From positions 1 to 13,177 of the forward strand of contig JBLHIH010000109.1 in NCBI GenBank assembly GCA_047616645.1: a DNA stretch of 13,177 bases, written 5' to 3'. The DNA is from JAHRVQ01 sp047616645 (GTDB lineage: Bacteria > Pseudomonadota > Gammaproteobacteria > Pseudomonadales > Azotimanducaceae). Under the pieces are notes generated by a model that was given only the letters and a program-made list of their open reading frames with translations, did no database searches and was not told the origin of the DNA. Of the stretch, positions 1 through 5,726 are shown piece after piece (position 1 is the first letter of the stretch; each line of letters opens with the position of its first letter). Both the position numbers and the translations under genes were made by a program.

Positions 1-218
1 ATTTATATGTCACAACAGGTCTACATGACTCGCAAGTGCAATATTTCGAACCCGTAAAATGGGTTTCCAAATTAAGACAGTTTAAGCTTGATGACAACCG
101 TCTATTGCTTGATATTGACATGGATACTGGGCATGGAGGTGCATCTGGTCGTTATGATGCCTATCAGTCTGATGCTAGGGAATATGCCTTTATTTTGGAC
201 TTGTTAGAGGGTTCTTAG
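1..218 (+). CDS. ptrB: Oligopeptidase B (S9A serine peptidase), C-terminal end only
   Basis: This is the last 71 residues of a gene that begins before the window; the reading frame is open from base 3 to the TAG at 216-218. The segment VTTGLHDSQVQYFEP and the later DTGHGGASGR are the C-terminal signature of prolyl-oligopeptidase-family peptidases and match oligopeptidase B best. The Asp of HDSQV and the His of GHGG would be the catalytic Asp and His; the nucleophile Ser lies outside the window. In this family the enzyme cleaves short peptides after Arg or Lys, usually in the cytoplasm or periplasm. The internal ATG at 36 is not a real start, because the homology continues upstream of it. Family assignment is firm; the choice of OpB over other S9A members rests on this short tail. 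Confidence 0.9.
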   Translation, partial: LYVTTGLHDSQVQYFEPVKWVSKLRQFKLDDNRLLLDIDMDTGHGGASGRYDAYQSDAREYAFILDLLEGS

Positions 219-236
219 TAAGACTAAGTCTTGCTA
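216..236 (+). terminator. Weak hairpin at the end of the oligopeptidase gene
   Basis: Bases 216-224 and 228-236 form a 9-bp stem with one T·G pair and a 3-base loop; the stem includes the stop codon. It is followed by only a short T-poor stretch (TTCATCG), so it may act as a weak terminator or simply protect the 3' end of the mRNA. The rest of the gap up to 343 shows nothing else clear. Confidence 0.35.
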
Positions 237-343
237 TTCATCGAAAATATGGCCAACAAGGATAGAAATCACTGGGCTTGTAATGAACCAGCTGTAAAAT
301 GGGACGTATTGATAGTGACTAAGAAATTAAAGGTTTGTAATAC

Positions 344-1756
344 ATGACTTGTCGTGATGTAGTCCAAAAAGGTAGTCGACCACTTATTCAATTGCTGGCG
401 CTTGTTATACTTACTGCCTGTTCAGGGGGCGGTGGAAGTGGCAGTTCTACTCCTGCGCCCGCAGCTGAACCACCACAGGTTGTTGTGCCAGTAGAAACGA
501 TTCCACCCCCACTTGTTTTATCTCCAGCGACAAACCCTGACCTAGAGTTTGTCGCTCCAGCCGTACCCATACCTGAAAATTCGACCGATCCTTTTTTGCT
601 TTCGGACGGATCGAGAGGACTCATCGCACCGGCTAGCGATAGCGCCATGGGTCCAAATGTTCTGACCTGTACCACCAATGTACGAGAAGGACAGGGTTGT
701 AATTTTACAGACCTGCCGCTTATTGGCATGGTGACGAGTAACCCTACTATTGATCAAATTATGGAAAGAGTGGTGGTTTCCCACGAATGGATGAGGGTGA
801 GATTCAAAGAAATATTAGGGGAAATGCCCCCAGAAGTATTGCTAATGACACGTGGTTTAACTGCCATTGTTATTTCCTACGATATCCGTCCCTCGTTTTA
901 TAGCCCATTCTCAGGTGCGATTTATCTCGACCCAAATGGAATGTGGCTAAATGAAGAAGAAAGGGCTGTCATCGATGAGACGCCAGACTTTAGAAGCGAA
1001 TTTGGTTCACAATTACAATTTATTATTCTGTGGCGCTATGTTCAGGGTAATACAGATATACGCTCATTTGATCGGGACTTATCAACAGTAAGTTTGAGGA
1101 CGGCAGCGCTGTTGTTTCATGAGCTAGCCCACGCAAATGATTTTTTCTCTCCGGGTCGTGTTAATGTCATCGATCGAACCGTTGCGCCAATTCAAGCTAT
1201 CGTCGATGTGGAATCAGATTCTTTAATCGGCACTTTTCCATTAGTATCGAGCACGATGCGTTCTCTTGCTCAAGTATCTTTTAGGGGAACAACTGCAACT
1301 GCAGTCCAAAGTGCCTTAACCTCAGAAGATATTGCTGTAGAATTCCCCAGTGATTCTGCAAATGACTATTACAACTTCAACACACAATATGAAGATCTAG
1401 CAATGTCTTTTGAAGAAGCCATGATGTATCACAGTTATGGTATTTCGAGGGATGTTGCCGTAACAAATTTCCCAGATTCTAACTTCTGTGATCAATATCT
1501 TGTTTCATGGGGGCAGCGCAATAGAATAGCTGAGCCCAGCGTACAAGCACGCTCGATGCTAACAATCCGTGCATTATTGCCAGAGATTGCAGATGAGGTT
1601 CAGGCAAGTTTAGATAAGCTGCTTGCGCCCACACAAATGAAATTAGGCATTAACTGGTGTGAAAACATCAATTTGTCAGCGCCACTACAAAGAGGGCTTT
1701 TGAGTCAGCCATCCAATAGCATTCGAACAGTCGAGAGCTTGATACCTTATCAATAG
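344..1756 (+). CDS. Outer-membrane lipoprotein with HExxH metalloprotease motif
   Basis: The 470-residue product begins with a lipoprotein signal: basic start, hydrophobic stretch 14-23, and lipobox L23-T24-A25-C26. Ser follows the Cys, which in Gram-negatives favours sorting to the outer membrane. After the Cys comes a Gly/Ser and Pro-rich linker (about 27-60). The core has HELAH at 259-263, a zinc-protease HExxH motif with two His ligands and a catalytic Glu. A conserved-looking acidic helix at 350-358 (EDLAMSFEE) could supply the third ligand; that is a guess. Cys residues at about 109-118 and near the C-terminus may form disulfides. An AAAGG-like ribosome site (329-332) sits 11 bases before the ATG. 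I do not recognise a named family; substrate unknown. The gene stands alone and ends 2 bases from the convergent gene. Confidence 0.8.
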   Translation: MTCRDVVQKGSRPLIQLLALVILTACSGGGGSGSSTPAPAAEPPQVVVPVETIPPPLVLSPATNPDLEFVAPAVPIPENSTDPFLLSDGSRGLIAPASDSAMGPNVLTCTTNVREGQGCNFTDLPLIGMVTSNPTIDQIMERVVVSHEWMRVRFKEILGEMPPEVLLMTRGLTAIVISYDIRPSFYSPFSGAIYLDPNGMWLNEEERAVIDETPDFRSEFGSQLQFIILWRYVQGNTDIRSFDRDLSTVSLRTAALLFHELAHANDFFSPGRVNVIDRTVAPIQAIVDVESDSLIGTFPLVSSTMRSLAQVSFRGTTATAVQSALTSEDIAVEFPSDSANDYYNFNTQYEDLAMSFEEAMMYHSYGISRDVAVTNFPDSNFCDQYLVSWGQRNRIAEPSVQARSMLTIRALLPEIADEVQASLDKLLAPTQMKLGINWCENINLSAPLQRGLLSQPSNSIRTVESLIPYQ

Positions 1757-1758
1757 AT

Positions 1759-2880
1759 TCACATTGCGGCTTCGAGTCTAATATCAGAGGACGAGTAGTC
1801 CTCTCTAAATTCATCTTCTGTTATTTCATCACAGATTTTGAGCAATGGTTCTGGTAATTGAACTTTGGATAAAGTGAGATAGTTTTCACCGATTAACCTA
1901 CCAAAGACCAAGAAACGATTATTGTTCTTTATGAAGTTAGCGATAGCATCATCTCGTTTTTTTGTGCTGTTTTCATAGTATATTACGTCTGCAATACGGC
2001 ATATAGTATCGACACCGACAATGAACGTTGATCCAGGAAAAAGCGTTGATTTATCTATAAAGGTAGGCGCGTTTGTGAAAATCAGATTTGCCCCTTCAAG
2101 CGAGTCTTGTCTCTGCTTCATATCAATGAAGTCGATTTTTGCTTTGTCTACATTGGAAATGGAGATTTCATAAAAAACCTCGTGACCCAGTTTTTCCTCT
2201 GCAAGACGGACTATTTCTCTATGCCCCGAATGGGGAGGATTAAATGCGCCGGGGAAGATTGATCGTGGCCGAGTTTCTAATGAACGGGTTTCTAAGGAAA
2301 GCGTAGAGGAGGCATCGCCCTGCAATAAATCCTGCCAAATACGAGGTGCGACAAAATGGTTAAGCACTAAACCATCCCAATTGCGTTTATTTGTTAAACC
2401 AGTAGATAAGAGCATACCGTAAAGTATTAACGCGCAACATTGTCTTTCTTGATAATCCCGGGAATGTTTTTTGTCTAACATTAACTCAAGTAAAAGAGTT
2501 GATTGTTCAGACTGTATCGAAACAAAACATTGGTCTTGACCTTTTCTGTCTCGATGTGTGCTTATTGCAGCTGTACACCCTAAACCAAAAGATGGCTTGT
2601 CCGGATTTAGCAATTTTGCGCTTTCGAAGGCTGTCATTGCCATTAAACGAGCAGTATTTAAAGAGCAAGCAGACTGAGGAGTATTGCCCAGAAAATCCGC
2701 GAGAGCAGCTGCGCTATAAGGAACAAGGCATTGCAATATTGTATTTGACGCCCCGGGTATTGCAAGCAATTGGGCAATGGCACTGCTACCGCCACCGGTT
2801 ACGGCTAGTACAAATGCATGGGGAGATTGGTGCAGTAACTGAATTGCCTGCTTATTATCGAGTACTGCTGCGTTCATCAT
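1759..2880 (-). CDS. Fusion of CinA/PncC-like domain and NadD-like nucleotidylyltransferase
   Basis: There are two domains in 373 residues. Residues about 10-165 resemble the CinA C-terminal (NMN deamidase, PncC) fold: the TGGGSS...IPGAS stretch (28-45) and PYSAAALADFLG (54-65) line up with the family's ESCTGG...PGSS and TYSN...LGV. In that hand alignment the usual ESCTGG becomes VTGGGS, so the catalytic Ser is replaced by Thr and activity is doubtful. Residues about 205-370 are a nucleotidylyltransferase: GAFNPPHSGH (211-220) is the GxFxPxHxGH nucleotide-binding motif and SSSDIR (363-368) matches the C-terminal SSTxIR motif of NadD/NMNAT enzymes. PncC makes NaMN from NMN and NadD adenylates NaMN, so the pairing suggests NAD salvage, by inference. 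Start at 2880 (ATGATG) with AGGTG 11 bases upstream. It follows the 78-residue gene by 37 bases, probably as one operon. Confidence 0.75.
   Translation of the reverse strand: MMNAAVLDNKQAIQLLHQSPHAFVLAVTGGGSSAIAQLLAIPGASNTILQCLVPYSAAALADFLGNTPQSACSLNTARLMAMTAFESAKLLNPDKPSFGLGCTAAISTHRDRKGQDQCFVSIQSEQSTLLLELMLDKKHSRDYQERQCCALILYGMLLSTGLTNKRNWDGLVLNHFVAPRIWQDLLQGDASSTLSLETRSLETRPRSIFPGAFNPPHSGHREIVRLAEEKLGHEVFYEISISNVDKAKIDFIDMKQRQDSLEGANLIFTNAPTFIDKSTLFPGSTFIVGVDTICRIADVIYYENSTKKRDDAIANFIKNNNRFLVFGRLIGENYLTLSKVQLPEPLLKICDEITEDEFREDYSSSDIRLEAAM
2270..2299 (-). repeat. 15-bp in-frame tandem duplication in the interdomain linker
   Basis: Bases 2270-2284 and 2285-2299 are two copies of a 15-bp unit with two mismatches. 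On the coding strand they give SLETR-SLETR (residues 195-204), exactly in the linker between the CinA-like and adenylyltransferase domains. The length keeps the frame, so it only lengthens the linker. Confidence 0.8.
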
Positions 2881-2917
2881 TCTTGATCAAACACCTTAGC
2901 GAAAGCGTAAGCTTACC

Positions 2918-3154
2918 CTAAGTGTCAGCTTGGGTCGTCACGAACAAGCGGTTTGATCTTCTACGATCTCCAATTTGACGCATTTCTATCTCATTTTTGT
3001 GGAAGAATTTACCCTCTTGGCGTCGTTCACCACGCCGACGCCGGTCTCCATGAGGCAGTTCACGTTTGTGATTATCTAGCGCGTCAAGCCTTCTTGTGCG
3101 GGTTTTAGGGGAAATTACAGGCAGTCCATAGCCAGTAGGGGGAATGATATTCAT
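2918..3154 (-). CDS. Small arginine-rich protein of unknown function
   Basis: The product has 78 residues, no signal peptide and no membrane segment. It begins MNIIPPTGYGLPV and carries two similar basic patches, GDRRRRGERRQ (about 36-46) and GDRRRSNR (about 62-69), with a charged segment between them. Such patches could bind nucleic acid or another polyanion, but nothing identifies a target. The start is supported by GAAAGGA 8 bases upstream (plus-strand 3163-3169), and a TATAGT -10-like hexamer lies at 3182-3187. It is first in a probable two-gene unit with the CinA/NadD-like fusion, 37 bases downstream. It could be a coding region or, less likely, part of a long leader; the good ribosome site and complete frame favour a gene. 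Confidence 0.65.
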   Translation of the reverse strand: MNIIPPTGYGLPVISPKTRTRRLDALDNHKRELPHGDRRRRGERRQEGKFFHKNEIEMRQIGDRRRSNRLFVTTQADT

Positions 3155-3269
3155 ACCTCGGTATCCTTTCTCTGCTTATTAACTATAGCGGCAGATTAGG
3201 AAAACGCTTTAGTTTCGATGAAAAAAATAAGATAAACTACAAACCAACCCGCGAGTTTGATGAGTTTTT

Positions 3270-3857
3270 ATGTTTCGTTTTTTAATGGTTATCCCTTTTC
3301 TAGTCTTTTGCGCGACGATAATGGCCGCGGAAAAAATCAAGGAAGTACAAACCTTAGGTGAGGATGAGTTACAGAACTATGACTTTAAAGTAGAAGAGGA
3401 CCGCTTCATCGTTGGCGATTTGTCGGCGGGACAGTTGCTTATCCTGAATAGGCTTCGAGATGAATCAAAGGCACTATTTGTGCGTCACTTAGGCATTCTA
3501 TCGATTAAAGGGACGAAGGAGGATATTCCTTATCTACAACAAATCATTGATCGCAGAATTATTCGAAAAGACGAAACGAGAAAGTGGCAGGCACTGGGCG
3601 TGTTATTTGGGGATGTCCTTGCCAAAGAATTCAATATGACTTGGGCTCGATATGAAGACAAATACGGTTTAAGTAAAGCCTTGCGCTGGAGACGTACAGA
3701 TAATTATATGTTTCCGGTTGTGATGTTTTCGAAGCGGGTTGGTTTTGACGAGATAATTGATGTCAAAGGCCTCTATAATAAAATCGCCAAGGATGTTGAA
3801 TCATTTAAAGCTTGGGAATTAAAACCAAAGCTCCCAAATAGTCTCAAATCAAGCTAA
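3270..3857 (+). CDS. Secreted DUF3806-family protein
   Basis: The 195-residue product has a Sec signal peptide: hydrophobic stretch 2-18 and a likely cleavage after Ala19 or Ala20 (TIMAA-EK), so the mature protein should be periplasmic. Residues about 105-175 match the pattern of DUF3806: WQALGVLFGDVL, then a Trp and YEDKYG, then FPVVMFSKR and a DV near the end. The N-terminal half (21-100) is rich in charged residues and predicted helical. Function of the domain is not known to me. The start has only a weak GA-rich ribosome site (TGATGAG). The gene is divergent from the arginine-rich gene, with about 115 bases of shared upstream DNA, and is followed 45 bases later by a small membrane protein gene. 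Confidence 0.8.
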   Translation: MFRFLMVIPFLVFCATIMAAEKIKEVQTLGEDELQNYDFKVEEDRFIVGDLSAGQLLILNRLRDESKALFVRHLGILSIKGTKEDIPYLQQIIDRRIIRKDETRKWQALGVLFGDVLAKEFNMTWARYEDKYGLSKALRWRRTDNYMFPVVMFSKRVGFDEIIDVKGLYNKIAKDVESFKAWELKPKLPNSLKSS

Positions 3858-3902
3858 AATACAAAACATAATAACCAATTGTTTAAATGGCAGGACAGCA
3901 GT

Positions 3903-4070
3903 ATGAATTTCATTTTAAGTATCCTTAAATTCATGATCGTGGATTCAACCGTCAACATCTTGGGAGACTTGTTCGAGCAACCTTTGGTGATGTGGGCATT
4001 TATTGGTTGGGGTTGGATAGCTGTACTGGTCATGGTTTCAAGTTTAATTACATCAGTTTTGGCGATGTAA
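3903..4070 (+). CDS. Small membrane protein, 55 residues
   Basis: I place the start at the ATG at 3903 because AGGA lies 7 bases upstream (3892-3895); the longer frame from a TTG at 3879 has no comparable site. The product has two hydrophobic parts: residues about 2-14 and a clear transmembrane helix about 27-54, rich in Trp, Val and Leu (VMWAFIGWGWIAVLVMV). A short acidic stretch (GDLFEQP) separates them. No family is recognised. It is the last gene before a strong terminator and lies 45 bases after the DUF3806 gene, so it is probably co-transcribed with it. Confidence 0.6.
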   Translation: MNFILSILKFMIVDSTVNILGDLFEQPLVMWAFIGWGWIAVLVMVSSLITSVLAM

Positions 4071-4083
4071 ACGAAATCACTAC

Positions 4084-4130
4084 ATAGGGTGATGATGGAT
4101 CAAGGTTGATTCCAGAATCACCCTATTTTT
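4084..4130 (+). terminator. Strong rho-independent terminator
   Basis: ATAGGGTGAT (4084-4093) pairs perfectly with ATCACCCTAT (4117-4126). The inner part (TGGATCAA with TTGATTCCA) pairs as well apart from one bulged base, giving a long hairpin. A run of five T (4126-4130) follows. It ends the plus-strand unit of DUF3806 and the small membrane protein. The 3' arm covers the stop codon of the convergent leuB gene (4123-4125), so the two transcription units share this element; in the minus direction there is no T run. Confidence 0.88.
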
Positions 4131-5232
4131 CAAGTAAGTTGTTTAATTCTTCCATGACCAAATCTCCAAACTCTACAGTCGAAACGATTTTTGTTTGATC
4201 GTTTGCTGTCGATAAATCAGATGTAGAATACCCAGATTCAAAAACACTCTGCATGGCTTGCCATACTGCCGTTGATTCCTCTTTTAAATCAAAACTCATA
4301 TCTAACATCATGGCTACTGAACCTATCATCGAATAAGGGTTAGCTATATTTTTCCCAGCAATATCTGGAGCTGATCCATGGGATGGTTCGTAGTAGGCTT
4401 TTTCTGGCCCCATGCAGGCTGATGGCATTAAGCCAAGAGAGCCAAGAATTCCTCCTCCTTGGTCACTTAGAATATCCCCGAACATATTTTCCATGACCAT
4501 TACGTCAAACTGAGACGGATTAAGACAAAGTGCCGTTGCAGCAGCATCGACCAGTATATTTTTTACCTCGACCTCGGGGTAATCTTTATGAACCTCGGCT
4601 AATATTTCATTCCAAAAAACACTGGAAATCAGTACATTACTTTTATGAATATTGTGGAGGATGCCCTTACGTTTTTTCGCTTGCTCAAAGCCGACCACTA
4701 AAATTTGTCTAATCTGGTCTTCATCATATTCCAAAATTTCTTTCACATATCTCTTGCCAGCTTCATTAACGCCGCGTTCTTTTTTGCCAAAGTACAATCC
4801 GCCGACTAGTTCTCGAATGAGTAGAATATCGATACCATCGGGAATAATTTCAGGTTTCAGTGGAGAAAAACCAATCATATCTTTACTGAGAAAAATGGGG
4901 CGAAAGTTAGCATAAGTATTATATCGCGCTCTTAAAGGCAGTATTGCACCTCGTTCGGCCTGCTCCTCGACAGGAATTTTTTGTGATTCTTCGTAATTCA
5001 GTCCCACAGGGCCTTTAAGAATAGCATCGGCTTGATCGCAAATTTGCTTTGTTTCTTCGGGGAATGCATGGCCGTGTGAAAAATAGGCACTGGCGCCGAA
5101 AGGCGCATGATTAAGTTCGAATTGGATGTCTCGATGTCTTTCGATAATGTCAAAAACTCTGACAGCCTGAGTCATAATTTCTGGTCCGATTGCGTCTCCT
5201 GATAAGATGGCAATACGTTTGATCTGAAACAT
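4123..5232 (-). CDS. leuB: 3-isopropylmalate dehydrogenase
   Basis: LeuB oxidises and decarboxylates 3-isopropylmalate to 2-oxoisocaproate with NAD in leucine synthesis, in the cytoplasm. The 369-residue product (usual length about 360) shows the family order: GDAIGPE (12-18), substrate Arg101, Arg111 and Arg140, Tyr147 in GGLYFG, Lys197, metal-binding Asp229, Asp253 and Asp257 in ENMFGDILSD, and PSHGSAPDIAGKNIANP (283-299), where Asp290-Ile291 points to NAD rather than NADP. GDGIGPE is usual; the Ala is unusual. I chose the ATG at 5232, giving MFQIKRIAIL as in the family, over an upstream ATG at 5268: GGAAAA precedes it, and the extra 12 residues fall on an inverted repeat. leuA, leuC and leuD are not nearby. 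A related tartrate or homoisocitrate dehydrogenase is possible but the substrate Arg set and RELVGGLYFG fit LeuB. Confidence 0.9.
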   Translation of the reverse strand: MFQIKRIAILSGDAIGPEIMTQAVRVFDIIERHRDIQFELNHAPFGASAYFSHGHAFPEETKQICDQADAILKGPVGLNYEESQKIPVEEQAERGAILPLRARYNTYANFRPIFLSKDMIGFSPLKPEIIPDGIDILLIRELVGGLYFGKKERGVNEAGKRYVKEILEYDEDQIRQILVVGFEQAKKRKGILHNIHKSNVLISSVFWNEILAEVHKDYPEVEVKNILVDAAATALCLNPSQFDVMVMENMFGDILSDQGGGILGSLGLMPSACMGPEKAYYEPSHGSAPDIAGKNIANPYSMIGSVAMMLDMSFDLKEESTAVWQAMQSVFESGYSTSDLSTANDQTKIVSTVEFGDLVMEELNNLLEK

Positions 5233-5253
5233 AAGATTTTCCGAACATGTAAA

Positions 5254-5277
5254 TTTCAATGCTAACATGCATTGAAA
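5254..5277 (-). promoter_or_regulatory. Perfect inverted repeat upstream of leuB
   Basis: TTTCAATGC (5254-5262) and GCATTGAAA (5269-5277) are perfect 9-bp arms around a 6-base centre, 22 to 45 bases before the leuB start codon. The form suits a dimeric regulator's operator or a leader hairpin. No T run follows closely, so a terminator is unlikely. Confidence 0.55.
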
Positions 5278-5319
5278 GATCCGACGCAGTTATGCCAAGG
5301 ATGAAAAGGTTTTATTAAT

Positions 5320-5714
5320 CTAGTTAGTTCCCGCCCATAAATAGGTGTTGTAGATGAAAGTTAAGAAACTATAAATAAGTTAGGTAGCATATTCAGGCAC
5401 TTACAAGGGAAGTAGCCCCGACGTTTTCGATTTCTGGATGTACACTAGTTAGTTCCCGCCCATAAATAGGTGCATTTGGCTGAAAGCTGCAAAACAGAAT
5501 GTATGTTAGGTAATACTTTCAATTACTTACAAGGGAAGTAGCCCCGACGTTTTCGATATCTGGATGCACACTAGTTAGCTTCCGTCCAGAAATAGCCAAA
5601 TTTGACTGAATGTTACAAAACCATGAATATGTTAGGTTATAATTTCAATCAGTAAGTTTCGACAAGGAACTTACAAGGAAAGTAGCCCCGCTGAAGTTGG
5701 TTTATGGATACTCA
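5320..5714. repeat. Three tandem units of about 125 to 144 bp in an intergenic region
   Basis: Units start at 5320, 5445 and 5571 (lengths 125, 126 and 144). Each begins with CTAGTTAG and a TTCCC-like segment, has a diverged middle ending in GTTAGG, and ends with ACTTACAAGG(G/A)AAGTAGCCCCG. Units 1 and 2 are identical over their first 28 bases and differ at 2 of the last 46. Unit 3 is more diverged and holds an extra segment of about 18 bases. No frame of useful length runs through. The array fills the gap between leuB and the NamZ-family gene, so it lies upstream of leuB on the minus strand. It does not look like CRISPR, an insertion sequence or a known riboswitch. Either strand could be the active one. 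Small-RNA genes or a repeated leader element are inferences. Confidence 0.85.
5652..5674. repeat. Hairpin created by the extra segment in repeat unit 3
   Basis: GTAAGTT (5652-5658) and AACTTAC (5668-5674) are perfect 7-bp arms with a 9-base loop. The first arm lies in the segment found only in unit 3; the second is part of the conserved ACTTAC block. Units 1 and 2 lack the first arm. Confidence 0.6.
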
Positions 5715-5726
5715 CTATTTATTCAA

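Noticed and set aside
1757..1758. Terminator between the convergent lipoprotein and fusion genes
   Set aside because: The stop codons are 2 bases apart and no hairpin with a T run is visible on either side.
2499..2921. Plus-strand open frame of 140 codons
   Set aside because: It lies opposite the CinA/NadD-like gene, whose domains are recognisable; the antisense product matches nothing.
5233..5268. 12-residue N-terminal extension of LeuB
   Set aside because: No ribosome site at 5268, no family match, and the region holds a perfect inverted repeat.
5320..5714. Integron attC sites, because GTTAGGT fits the GTTRRRY core
   Set aside because: No matching RYYYAAC partner forms the long imperfect stem of an attC site, there are no cassette genes between copies, and no integrase is present.
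5320..5714. CRISPR array
   Set aside because: Conserved blocks are long and the middle segments are themselves related between copies, so they are not unique spacers; no cas genes are nearby.
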